The notes under the pieces are model-generated. The model was not told where the DNA came from and did no database searches. It saw only the letters and a list, made by a program, of their open reading frames with translations. Source: Staphylococcus aureus (GTDB lineage: Bacteria > Bacillota > Bacilli > Staphylococcales > Staphylococcaceae). Taken from it: a DNA stretch of 64,000 nt. Position numbers and translations under genes: made by a program. Positions within the stretch are counted from its first letter, which is position 1. Every line of letters begins with the position of its first letter. Positions 18,917-27,443 of the stretch are shown piece after piece. The stretch covers positions 186,001 to 250,000 of the forward strand of contig NZ_CP011526.1 in the NCBI RefSeq assembly GCF_001027105.1. The letters are read 5' to 3'.

Positions 18917-18956
18917 TTGTGTAACAGAATGCAATTAGCATATTACTGTTACACAA
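18917..18956. promoter_or_regulatory. Perfect 11-bp inverted repeat in the hptA-pflB intergenic region
   Basis: TTGTGTAACAG (18917-18927) and CTGTTACACAA (18946-18956) are exact reverse complements with 18 bases between them. No T tract follows. It lies just upstream of the pflB promoter region and far from hptA, so an operator for an unidentified dimeric regulator is the simplest reading. Confidence 0.6.
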
Positions 18957-18976
18957 ATTAGTACAGTTTCTATGTT

Positions 18977-19062
18977 TTGACATACATTTGATGAAAATTG
19001 TACATAATTTATGTGAAAAAAATCACAACAAACATGCTACAATGACTATGAAAACGTTAACA
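18977..19062 (+). promoter_or_regulatory. pflB promoter region with Rex-type and cre-like sites
   Basis: TTGACA (18977-18982) and TACATA (19001-19006, 18-base spacer) form a likely promoter. TGTGAAAAAAATCACA (19012-19027) is a Rex-type palindrome at the expected start point, and TGAAAACGTTAACA (19049-19062) fits the cre consensus. Rex is the NADH-sensing repressor of fermentative genes in S. aureus, so induction at high NADH is expected. A Crp/Fnr-like protein (ArcR) recognises a similar palindrome and cannot be excluded. Confidence 0.7.
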
Positions 19063-19106
19063 TAGCATTTCAAATTCACAACATTATACAGATGGAGGCG
19101 TTTAGT

Positions 19107-21356
19107 ATGTTAGAAACAAATAAAAATCATGCAACAGCTTGGCAAGGATTTAAAAATGGAAGATGGAACAGACACGTAGATGTAAGAGAGTTTATCCAAT
19201 TAAACTACACTCTTTATGAAGGTAATGATTCATTTTTAGCAGGACCAACAGAAGCAACTTCTAAACTTTGGGAACAAGTAATGCAGTTATCGAAAGAAGA
19301 ACGTGAACGTGGCGGCATGTGGGATATGGACACGAAAGTAGCTTCAACAATCACATCTCATGATGCTGGTTATTTAGACAAAGATTTAGAAACAATTGTA
19401 GGTGTACAAACTGAAAAGCCATTCAAACGTTCAATGCAACCATTCGGTGGTATTCGTATGGCGAAAGCAGCTTGTGAAGCTTACGGTTACGAATTAGACG
19501 AAGAAACTGAAAAAATCTTTACAGATTATCGTAAAACACATAACCAAGGTGTATTCGATGCATATTCTAGAGAAATGTTGAACTGCCGTAAAGCAGGTGT
19601 AATCACTGGTTTACCTGATGCATACGGACGTGGACGTATTATCGGTGACTATCGTCGTGTAGCTTTATATGGTGTAGATTTCTTAATGGAAGAAAAAATG
19701 CACGACTTCAACACGATGTCTACAGAAATGTCAGAAGATGTAATTCGTTTACGTGAAGAATTATCAGAACAATATCGTGCATTAAAAGAATTAAAAGAAC
19801 TTGGACAAAAATATGGTTTCGATTTAAGCCGTCCAGCAGAAAACTTCAAAGAAGCAGTTCAATGGTTATACTTAGCATACCTTGCTGCAATTAAAGAACA
19901 AAACGGTGCAGCAATGAGTTTAGGTCGTACATCAACATTCTTAGATATCTATGCTGAACGTGACCTTAAAGCAGGCGTTATTACTGAAAGCGAAGTTCAA
20001 GAAATTATTGACCACTTCATCATGAAATTACGTATTGTTAAATTTGCTCGTACACCTGATTACAATGAATTATTCTCTGGAGACCCAACTTGGGTAACTG
20101 AATCTATCGGTGGTGTAGGTATTGACGGACGTCCACTTGTTACGAAAAACTCATTCCGTTTCTTACACTCATTAGATAACTTAGGTCCAGCTCCAGAACC
20201 AAACTTAACAGTATTATGGTCAGTACGTTTACCTGACAACTTCAAAACATACTGTGCAAAAATGAGTATTAAAACAAGTTCTATCCAATATGAAAATGAT
20301 GACATTATGCGTGAAAGCTATGGCGATGACTATGGTATCGCATGTTGTGTATCAGCGATGACAATTGGTAAACAAATGCAATTCTTCGGTGCACGTGCGA
20401 ACTTAGCTAAAACATTACTTTACGCTATCAATGGTGGTAAAGATGAAAAATCTGGTGCACAAGTTGGTCCAAACTTCGAAGGTATTAACAGCGAAGTATT
20501 AGAATATGACGAAGTATTCAAGAAATTTGATCAAATGATGGATTGGCTAGCAGGTGTTTACATTAACTCATTAAATGTTATTCACTACATGCACGATAAA
20601 TACAGCTATGAACGTATTGAAATGGCATTACATGATACAGAAATTGTACGTACAATGGCAACAGGTATCGCTGGTTTATCAGTAGCAGCTGACTCATTAT
20701 CTGCAATTAAATATGCACAAGTTAAACCAATTCGTAACGAAGAAGGTCTTGTAGTAGACTTTGAAATCGAAGGCGACTTCCCTAAATACGGTAACAATGA
20801 CGACCGTGTAGATGATATTGCAGTTGATTTAGTAGAACGCTTCATGACTAAATTACGTAGTCATAAAACATATCGTGATTCAGAACATACAATGAGTGTA
20901 TTAACAATTACTTCAAACGTTGTATACGGTAAGAAAACTGGTAACACACCAGACGGACGTAAAGCTGGCGAACCATTTGCTCCAGGTGCAAACCCAATGC
21001 ATGGCCGTGACCAAAAAGGTGCATTATCTTCATTAAGTTCTGTAGCTAAGATCCCTTACGATTGCTGTAAAGATGGTATTTCAAATACATTCAGTATCGT
21101 ACCAAAATCATTAGGTAAAGAACCAGAAGATCAAAACCGTAACTTAACTAGTATGTTAGATGGTTACGCAATGCAATGTGGTCACCACTTAAATATTAAC
21201 GTATTTAACCGTGAAACATTAATAGATGCAATGGAACATCCAGAAGAATATCCACAGTTAACAATCCGTGTATCTGGTTACGCTGTTAACTTCATTAAAT
21301 TAACACGTGAACAACAATTAGATGTAATTTCTCGTACATTCCATGAAAGTATGTAA
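19107..21356 (+). CDS. pflB: Formate C-acetyltransferase (pyruvate formate-lyase)
   Basis: The start is the ATG of [12 protein letters not shown], eight bases after GGAGG; the protein is 749 residues, standard for PflB. It converts pyruvate and CoA to acetyl-CoA and formate during anaerobic growth by a glycyl-radical mechanism. The active-site Cys pair is in [10 protein letters not shown] (about residue 413), and the radical Gly is in [11 protein letters not shown] near the C-terminus. pflA follows 22 bases downstream and encodes the activating enzyme. Codon choice is strongly biased to highly expressed codons (GGT, CGT, TTA), consistent with high anaerobic expression. Upstream Rex-type and cre-like sites fit redox and carbon control. 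Confidence 0.97.
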   Translation: MLETNKNHATAWQGFKNGRWNRHVDVREFIQLNYTLYEGNDSFLAGPTEATSKLWEQVMQLSKEERERGGMWDMDTKVASTITSHDAGYLDKDLETIVGVQTEKPFKRSMQPFGGIRMAKAACEAYGYELDEETEKIFTDYRKTHNQGVFDAYSREMLNCRKAGVITGLPDAYGRGRIIGDYRRVALYGVDFLMEEKMHDFNTMSTEMSEDVIRLREELSEQYRALKELKELGQKYGFDLSRPAENFKEAVQWLYLAYLAAIKEQNGAAMSLGRTSTFLDIYAERDLKAGVITESEVQEIIDHFIMKLRIVKFARTPDYNELFSGDPTWVTESIGGVGIDGRPLVTKNSFRFLHSLDNLGPAPEPNLTVLWSVRLPDNFKTYCAKMSIKTSSIQYENDDIMRESYGDDYGIACCVSAMTIGKQMQFFGARANLAKTLLYAINGGKDEKSGAQVGPNFEGINSEVLEYDEVFKKFDQMMDWLAGVYINSLNVIHYMHDKYSYERIEMALHDTEIVRTMATGIAGLSVAADSLSAIKYAQVKPIRNEEGLVVDFEIEGDFPKYGNNDDRVDDIAVDLVERFMTKLRSHKTYRDSEHTMSVLTITSNVVYGKKTGNTPDGRKAGEPFAPGANPMHGRDQKGALSSLSSVAKIPYDCCKDGISNTFSIVPKSLGKEPEDQNRNLTSMLDGYAMQCGHHLNINVFNRETLIDAMEHPEEYPQLTIRVSGYAVNFIKLTREQQLDVISRTFHESM

Positions 21357-21378
21357 CAAAATTTAAGGTGGGAGCACT

Positions 21379-22134
21379 ATGCTTAAGGGACACTTACATT
21401 CTGTCGAAAGTTTAGGTACTGTCGATGGACCGGGATTAAGATATATATTATTTACACAAGGATGCTTACTTAGATGCTTGTATTGCCACAATCCAGATAC
21501 TTGGAAAATTAGTGAGCCATCAAGAGAAGTCACAGTTGATGAAATGGTGAATGAAATATTACCATACAAACCATACTTTGATGCATCGGGTGGCGGTGTA
21601 ACAGTCAGTGGTGGCGAACCATTGTTACAAATGCCATTCTTAGAAAAATTATTTGCAGAATTAAAAGAAAATGGTGTGCACACTTGCTTAGACACATCGG
21701 CTGGATGTGCTAATGATACAAAAGCATTTCAAAGGCATTTTGAAGAATTACAAAAACATACAGACTTGATATTATTAGATATAAAACATATTGATAATGA
21801 CAAACATATTAGATTGACAGGAAAGCCTAATACACACATCCTTAACTTCGCGCGCAAACTGTCAGATATGAAACAACCTGTATGGATTCGACATGTCCTT
21901 GTGCCTGGTTATTCTGATGATAAAGACGATTTAATTAAACTAGGGGAATTTATTAATTCTCTTGATAACGTCGAAAAGTTTGAAATTCTGCCATATCATC
22001 AGTTAGGTGTTCATAAGTGGAAAACATTGGGCATTGCATATGAATTAGAAGATGTCGAAGCGCCCGATGATGAAGCTGTTAAAGCAGCCTACCGTTATGT
22101 TAACTTCAAAGGGAAAATTCCCGTTGAATTATAA
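21379..22134 (+). CDS. pflA: Pyruvate formate-lyase-activating enzyme (radical SAM)
   Basis: The 251-residue radical-SAM protein carries the cluster motif [14 protein letters not shown] (CxxxCxxC, about residues 29-36) and the SAM-binding GGE in [11 protein letters not shown]. It generates the glycyl radical on PflB using a [4Fe-4S] cluster and S-adenosylmethionine. It follows pflB closely with its own ribosome site (GGTGGGAG) and shares its promoter. A terminator follows. Confidence 0.96.
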   Translation: MLKGHLHSVESLGTVDGPGLRYILFTQGCLLRCLYCHNPDTWKISEPSREVTVDEMVNEILPYKPYFDASGGGVTVSGGEPLLQMPFLEKLFAELKENGVHTCLDTSAGCANDTKAFQRHFEELQKHTDLILLDIKHIDNDKHIRLTGKPNTHILNFARKLSDMKQPVWIRHVLVPGYSDDKDDLIKLGEFINSLDNVEKFEILPYHQLGVHKWKTLGIAYELEDVEAPDDEAVKAAYRYVNFKGKIPVEL

Positions 22135-22152
22135 ATACAATTCAGACCGAAA

Positions 22153-22200
22153 AGAAAGCATATGCAACTTCAAGAGTGAAGGGGCATATGCTTCTTTTTC
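22153..22200 (+). terminator. Intrinsic terminator of pflBA
   Basis: AGAAAGCATATGC (22153-22165) pairs with GCATATGCTTCT (22184-22195), followed by TTTTC. Confidence 0.85.
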
Positions 22201-22469
22201 AATTGAGTATTGAGTATTAGCAAGACGTAGTAAGTATATGAGACAACTTCTACAATGGTTGAAGGAAGACGTTTTTGTAAGTAGCTATGCTGATAAAGAA
22301 TGTGATGTCTTGTTAAAGGTGGGGTTCCAATATCATCATTTAGCTGATGTTGAATGGGTTATTATTTGCTACTTGCATATGAATATGAGTCTTTTCAAAT
22401 TTTTATTGACCCTGAGTAATGAAAAATATTAAGATGAAACTTAATATTAAAGCAATGCGGAGCGTGATT
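22201..22469. other. Intergenic stretch upstream of the glycerophosphodiesterase gene
   Basis: A 64-codon open frame (22238-22432) has no ribosome site and no recognisable similarity. I see no convincing promoter hexamers, repeats or RNA structure here beyond general AT richness. Confidence 0.4.
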
Positions 22470-24233
22470 ATGAAGAGAATTAGTAAAGATATATGGGCAG
22501 TATTTAAATTACTGTATCAAAATAAAGGGCGTTTTAGCATTAATGCCTTACTATTGCAGTTAATCATGATTTTTATTAGTAGTACATACTTAATTTTACT
22601 ATTTAATATGATGTTAAAAGTAGCTGGGCAAAGCCAACTTACGATTAACAATTGGACGGAAATCGTTAGTCATCCCGCCAGTGTGATACTTCTTATTATA
22701 TTCATATTAAGTGTTGCCTTTCTGATTTATGTAGAGTTTTCATTGTTAGTTTATATGGTTTATGCCGGCTTTGATCGACAGATTATTACATTTAAATCCA
22801 TTTTTAAAAATGCCTTTGTAAATGTGCGTAAACTCATAGGTGTACCAGTTATTTTCTTTGTCATTTATTTAATGTTAATGATACCCATTGCCAACCTAGG
22901 ACTAAGTTCAGTATTAACAAAAAATATTTACATACCTAAATTTTTAACGGAAGAACTTATGAAAACGACGAAAGGTATAATCATTTACGGTACCTTTATG
23001 ATTGCTGTATTTATATTAAATTTTAAATTAATATTTACTCTACCGTTAACGATTTTAAACCGCCAGTCGTTATTTAAAAATATGAGACTAAGTTGGCAAA
23101 TTACGAAGCGAAATAAGTTTCGGCTTGTTATAGAAATAGTTATATTAGAACTCATCATTGGTGCGATTTTAACATTAATTATTTCAGGAGCAACATATCT
23201 TGCTATTTGTGTAGATGAAGAAGGAGATAAGTTTTTAGTCTCATCAATTTTATTTGTTGTATTGAAAAGCGCATTGTTCTTCTATTATTTATTTACGAAA
23301 TTATCATTAATCAGTGTGTTAGTACTGCACTTAAAACAAGAGAATGTATTAGACCAACCGGGCTTAGAATTTAAATATCCAAAACCGAAACGGAAGTCTA
23401 GGTTCTTTATAATTTCAATGGTGCTTGCAGTGACATGTTTTATCGGTTATAACATGTACTTACTTTACAATAATACTATCAATACAAATATCTCCATTAT
23501 TGGCCATCGTGGTTTCGAAGATAAAGGCGTTGAAAATTCTATTCCGTCATTGAAAGCTGCTGCAAAAGCGAATGTCGAATACGTTGAGTTAGATACAATT
23601 ATGACGAAAGATAAACAATTTGTTGTTAGTCATGATAACAATTTGAAACGTTTAACAGGTGTTAATAAAAATATTTCTGAATCTAATTTCAAAGATATCG
23701 TCGGTTTGAAAATGCGTCAAAATGGACATGAAGCAAAATTTGTATCCTTAGACGAATTTATTGAAACGGCTAAACAATCAAATGTGAAGCTACTAGTAGA
23801 GTTAAAGCCACATGGTAAAGAACCAGCAGATTATACACAACGTGTTATTGATATTTTGAAAAAGCATGGTGTTGAACATCAATATCGTGTGATGTCTTTG
23901 GATTATGATGTGATGACTAAGTTGAAAAAAGAAGCGCCATATCTCAAGTGTGGTTATATCATTCCGTTGCAGTTTGGTCATTTTAAAGAAACATCATTAG
24001 ATTTCTTTGTCATCGAAGATTTTTCTTATTCGCCAAGACTTGTTAATCAAGCGCACTTGGAAAATAAAGAAGTCTATACTTGGACTATTAACGGCGAAGA
24101 AGATTTAACGAAATACTTACAAACCAATGTTGATGGTATTATCACAGATGACCCAGCATTAGCTGATCAGATTAAAGAAGAAAAGAAAGACGAAACATAC
24201 TTCGATCGTTCTATAAGAATTTTGTTTGAATAA
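22470..24233 (+). CDS. Membrane-bound glycerophosphodiester phosphodiesterase
   Basis: The start is the ATG of MKRISKDIWAVF after CGGAGCG; in-frame Met codons upstream lack a ribosome site. The 587-residue protein has two parts. Residues 1-350 hold about eight membrane segments (GPDPase membrane domain). Residues 353-587 form a complete GDPD TIM-barrel with IIGHRGFEDKGVENSIPS (catalytic His-Arg and Glu), EYVELDTIMTKD and VVSHDNNLKRLTG (second catalytic His). It would hydrolyse glycerophosphodiesters to glycerol-3-phosphate and an alcohol outside the membrane. Substrates could include lipoteichoic-acid fragments or deacylated phospholipids; that is inference. It is monocistronic with a strong terminator. 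Confidence 0.9.
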   Translation: MKRISKDIWAVFKLLYQNKGRFSINALLLQLIMIFISSTYLILLFNMMLKVAGQSQLTINNWTEIVSHPASVILLIIFILSVAFLIYVEFSLLVYMVYAGFDRQIITFKSIFKNAFVNVRKLIGVPVIFFVIYLMLMIPIANLGLSSVLTKNIYIPKFLTEELMKTTKGIIIYGTFMIAVFILNFKLIFTLPLTILNRQSLFKNMRLSWQITKRNKFRLVIEIVILELIIGAILTLIISGATYLAICVDEEGDKFLVSSILFVVLKSALFFYYLFTKLSLISVLVLHLKQENVLDQPGLEFKYPKPKRKSRFFIISMVLAVTCFIGYNMYLLYNNTINTNISIIGHRGFEDKGVENSIPSLKAAAKANVEYVELDTIMTKDKQFVVSHDNNLKRLTGVNKNISESNFKDIVGLKMRQNGHEAKFVSLDEFIETAKQSNVKLLVELKPHGKEPADYTQRVIDILKKHGVEHQYRVMSLDYDVMTKLKKEAPYLKCGYIIPLQFGHFKETSLDFFVIEDFSYSPRLVNQAHLENKEVYTWTINGEEDLTKYLQTNVDGIITDDPALADQIKEEKKDETYFDRSIRILFE

Positions 24234-24240
24234 TATAAAC

Positions 24241-24285
24241 AAAGACCTCTAAAGTTATCAAGATGATACCTTCAGAGGTCTTTTT
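24241..24285 (+). terminator. Intrinsic terminator after the glycerophosphodiesterase gene
   Basis: AAAGACCTCTAAAG and CTTCAGAGGTCTTT form a stem with one mismatch, followed by a T tract. Confidence 0.88.
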
Positions 24286-24396
24286 AATGTTGCCATCTAT
24301 GGGATAGGCAATCGTTTCATTCGTTTATATTCATATGACAAGTATTTGTATGGCAATTTGGCGTCACAAACACTTACATGATTTATTGGTGAATTA

Positions 24397-24741
24397 TTAA
24401 TTGTTTTGTGAATGCAAAGGGTTAGAAATTGAATTGTAAATACTTTCTAATCTTTGTTTCGCTTTAGTCATTTGATCCAAATTTTTAGTGCGTATAGCGG
24501 ATTTTGCAATATAGTGCGCAGCTAAAATATCGCGTTTTTGAAACGCATCTAAATTTAGGTACGATAATTTATTTAAGTCAGTGTTTGCTATTAATTCATG
24601 TAATTGATCTACAAGCGCTTGATGTTGATACGTATGTGATGTAGTTTCAGATTTGCTTGCTAATTTAATACCAGTCGTATCAAGGAGCGCCGCTTTAATA
24701 CCAGCAACTAAATATGTTTTGATTTTCATTTGTGTTGTCAT
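24397..24741 (-). CDS. Small hypothetical protein, 114 aa
   Basis: I do not recognise the family. The start ATG follows AAAGGAG at nine bases, a good ribosome site. The protein is soluble, with no membrane segment, signal or Cys residue, and appears largely alpha-helical (LVDQLHELIANTD, DAFQKRDILAAHYIAKSAIRT, LDQMTKAKQRLESIYNSIS). It faces coa divergently with about 190 bases between them, so the two promoters share that space with the SaeR-type sites. A regulatory or stress role would be a guess. Confidence 0.7.
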   Translation of the reverse strand: MTTQMKIKTYLVAGIKAALLDTTGIKLASKSETTSHTYQHQALVDQLHELIANTDLNKLSYLNLDAFQKRDILAAHYIAKSAIRTKNLDQMTKAKQRLESIYNSISNPLHSQNN

Positions 24742-24827
24742 GCTTTGTTACTCCTTTGATGTACATTAATCAAAAAAATTATACACTATTGTATATTGCA
24801 AAGCTAATTAACTATAACAAAAAGATA

Positions 24828-24864
24828 GTTAATGCTTTGTTTATTCTAGTTAATATATAGTTAA
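24828..24864 (+). promoter_or_regulatory. Two tandem SaeR-type sites upstream of coa
   Basis: GTTAATATATAGTTAA (24849-24864) is a perfect match to the SaeR consensus GTTAAN6GTTAA. GTTAATGCTTTGTTTA (24828-24843) matches at all but one half-site base. Their starts are 21 bases apart, two helical turns, so both would face the same side of the DNA. coa is a known SaeRS target. Confidence 0.88.
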
Positions 24865-24930
24865 TGTCTTTTAATATTTTGTTTCTTTAATGTAGATTGG
24901 GCAATTACATTTTGGAGGAATTAAAAAATT

Positions 24931-26841
24931 ATGAAAAAGCAAATAATTTCGCTAGGCGCATTAGCAGTTGCATCTAGCTTATTTACATGGGATAACAAAG
25001 CAGATGCGATAGTAACAAAGGATTATAGTGGGAAATCACAAGTTAATGCTGGGAGTAAAAATGGGACATTAATAGATAGCAGATATTTAAATTCAGCTCT
25101 ATATTATTTGGAAGACTATATAATTTATGCTATAGGATTAACTAATAAATATGAATATGGAGATAATATTTATAAAGAAGCTAAAGATAGGTTGTTGGAA
25201 AAGGTATTAAGGGAAGATCAATATCTTTTGGAGAGAAAGAAATCTCAATATGAAGATTATAAACAATGGTATGCAAATTATAAAAAAGAAAATCCTCGTA
25301 CAGATTTAAAAATGGCTAATTTTCATAAATATAATTTAGAAGAACTTTCGATGAAAGAATACAATGAACTACAGGATGCATTAAAGAGAGCACTGGATGA
25401 TTTTCACAGAGAAGTTAAAGATATTAAGGATAAGAATTCAGACTTGAAAACTTTTAATGCAGCAGAAGAAGATAAAGCAACTAAGGAAGTATACGATCTC
25501 GTATCTGAAATTGATACATTAGTTGTATCATATTATGGTGATAAGGATTATGGGGAGCACGCGAAAGAGTTACGAGCAAAACTGGACTTAATCCTTGGAG
25601 ATACAGACAATCCACATAAAATTACAAATGAACGTATTAAAAAAGAAATGATTGATGACTTAAATTCAATTATTGATGATTTCTTTATGGAAACTAAACA
25701 AAATAGACCGAAATCTATAACGAAATATAATCCTACAACACATAACTATAAAACAAATAGTGATAATAAACCTAATTTTGATAAATTAGTTGAAGAAACG
25801 AAAAAAGCAGTTAAAGAAGCAGATGATTCTTGGAAAAAGAAAACTGTCAAAAAATACGGAGAAACTGAAACAAAATCGCCAGTAGTAAAAGAAGAGAAGA
25901 AAGTTGAAGAACCTCAAGCACCTAAAGTTGATAACCAACAAGAGGTTAAAACTACGGCTGGTAAAGCTGAAGAAACAACACAACCAGTTGCACAACCATT
26001 AGTTAAAATTCCACAGGGCACAATTACAGGTGAAATTGTAAAAGGTCCGGAATATCCAACGATGGAAAATAAAACGGTACAAGGTGAAATCGTTCAAGGT
26101 CCCGATTTTCTAACAATGGAACAAAGCGGCCCATCATTAAGCAATAATTATACAAACCCACCGTTAACGAACCCTATTTTAGAAGGTCTTGAAGGTAGCT
26201 CATCTAAACTTGAAATAAAACCACAAGGTACTGAATCAACGTTAAAAGGTACTCAAGGAGAATCAAGTGATATTGAAGTTAAACCTCAAGCAACTGAAAC
26301 AACAGAAGCTTCTCAATATGGTCCGAGACCGCAATTTAACAAAACACCTAAATATGTTAAATATAGAGATGCTGGTACAGGTATCCGTGAATACAACGAT
26401 GGAACATTTGGATATGAAGCGAGACCAAGATTCAATAAGCCATCAGAAACAAATGCATATAACGTAACAACACATGCAAATGGTCAAGTATCATACGGAG
26501 CTCGTCCGACATACAAGAAGCCAAGCGAAACGAATGCATACAATGTAACAACACATGCAAACGGCCAAGTATCATACGGAGCTCGTCCGACACAAAACAA
26601 GCCAAGCAAAACAAACGCATATAACGTAACAACACATGGAAACGGCCAAGTATCATATGGCGCTCGCCCAACACAAAACAAGCCAAGCAAAACAAATGCA
26701 TACAACGTAACAACACATGCAAACGGTCAAGTGTCATACGGAGCTCGCCCGACATACAAGAAGCCAAGTAAAACAAATGCATACAATGTAACAACACATG
26801 CAGATGGTACTGCGACATATGGGCCTAGAGTAACAAAATAA
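24931..26841 (+). CDS. coa: Staphylocoagulase (prothrombin activator, fibrinogen-binding)
   Basis: The 636-residue secreted protein has a signal peptide of 26 residues ending KADA, and the mature N-terminus is IVTKDYSGK. In the established mechanism, Ile-Val inserts into prothrombin's pocket and activates it without cleavage. Helical D1 and D2 domains occupy about residues 27-310. A charged linker (about 311-360) and two 18-residue linker units (from residue 367) follow, then PRPQFNKTPKYVKYRD, and five 27-residue fibrinogen-binding repeats (497-631) ending PRVTK. There is no LPXTG motif, so it is released. GGAGG lies nine bases before the ATG. D1 sequence and repeat number vary between strains and define coagulase types. 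Confidence 0.98.
   Translation: MKKQIISLGALAVASSLFTWDNKADAIVTKDYSGKSQVNAGSKNGTLIDSRYLNSALYYLEDYIIYAIGLTNKYEYGDNIYKEAKDRLLEKVLREDQYLLERKKSQYEDYKQWYANYKKENPRTDLKMANFHKYNLEELSMKEYNELQDALKRALDDFHREVKDIKDKNSDLKTFNAAEEDKATKEVYDLVSEIDTLVVSYYGDKDYGEHAKELRAKLDLILGDTDNPHKITNERIKKEMIDDLNSIIDDFFMETKQNRPKSITKYNPTTHNYKTNSDNKPNFDKLVEETKKAVKEADDSWKKKTVKKYGETETKSPVVKEEKKVEEPQAPKVDNQQEVKTTAGKAEETTQPVAQPLVKIPQGTITGEIVKGPEYPTMENKTVQGEIVQGPDFLTMEQSGPSLSNNYTNPPLTNPILEGLEGSSSKLEIKPQGTESTLKGTQGESSDIEVKPQATETTEASQYGPRPQFNKTPKYVKYRDAGTGIREYNDGTFGYEARPRFNKPSETNAYNVTTHANGQVSYGARPTYKKPSETNAYNVTTHANGQVSYGARPTQNKPSKTNAYNVTTHGNGQVSYGARPTQNKPSKTNAYNVTTHANGQVSYGARPTYKKPSKTNAYNVTTHADGTATYGPRVTK
26419..26823 (+). repeat. coa: Five tandem 81-bp coagulase repeats
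   Basis: Units start at 26419, 26500, 26581, 26662 and 26743, each encoding 27 residues of the form ARPTxxKPSxTNAYNVTTH followed by xNGQVSYG. Units 3 and 4 are almost identical. The last unit diverges at its end (ADGTATYG). Tandem units of this kind expand and contract between strains. Confidence 0.97.
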
Positions 26842-27443
26842 GTTTGTAACTCTATCCAAAGACATACAGTCAATACAAAACATTACGTATCTTTACAACA
26901 GTAATCATGCATTCTATGATGCTTCTAACTGAATTAAAGCATCGAACAATCGGAAGCATATTTCTAAATTATTTATTCATTATAGTCTTAAACATAACAT
27001 GACCTAATATATTACTAACCTATTAAAATAAACCACGCACATCTAAGTGATATACGACAATCACAGCAATAATAATTGCTTTAGAAAGTCGTGCCGAACT
27101 GGAACTTACAAGTCTAGTTCGAACACACACTGATGTGAGTGGTTTTCTTTATTTTAAACATGAACAATCAGATAAGTTACTAGCATTAGCAAATATTATT
27201 AAATCAAAGGGCTTCGATTCATAAAATTTAAAACAATGATTAAAATTAGACGTGTAAATGTTAAATTCTAAAACGGAAATAACCACCATCCCATTAAACC
27301 ACTTTTTTGTTCAATCACTATATTTCACACAGCTTCATTAATAAAACGAAATTGCTTCAACCCGCTTCAACTTCAACTGGCTTCAACTTCAGCCTACTTC
27401 ATTCAATAACAAAACGAATCCGCTTCATCCAAAATCAACCATT
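26842..27443. other. Intergenic region between convergent coa and fadA
   Basis: Six hundred bases hold no intact gene. Two items are visible: an ATG-less open frame at 27051-27224 (listed separately) and a tract rich in CTTCAAC/CTTCA repeats at about 27352-27428. No clear terminator for either flanking gene was found. Confidence 0.6.
27051..27224 (+). pseudogene. Possible gene remnant (57 codons, no start codon)
   Basis: The frame runs from the TGA at 27048-27050 to TAA at 27222-27224 without any Met codon or ribosome site. Its end, SGFLYFKHEQSDKLLALANI followed by IKSKGFDS, has protein-like composition (amphipathic helix, mixed charge) unlike random AT-rich DNA. I cannot name a parent family; it may be the 3' end of a decayed gene. 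Confidence 0.35.

Noticed and set aside
22238..22432. 64-codon open frame before the glycerophosphodiesterase gene
   Set aside because: No ribosome site, overlaps the next gene's leader and has no recognisable motif.
26432..26818. 128-codon open frame antisense to the coagulase repeats
   Set aside because: It mirrors the 81-bp repeat, so its open length is an artefact of repetition; it has no ribosome site and an implausible Leu/His/Cys-rich composition.
26419..26823. Regularly spaced repeats as a CRISPR array
   Set aside because: The repeats are contiguous 81-bp coding units with no spacers, translating to the coagulase R repeats.
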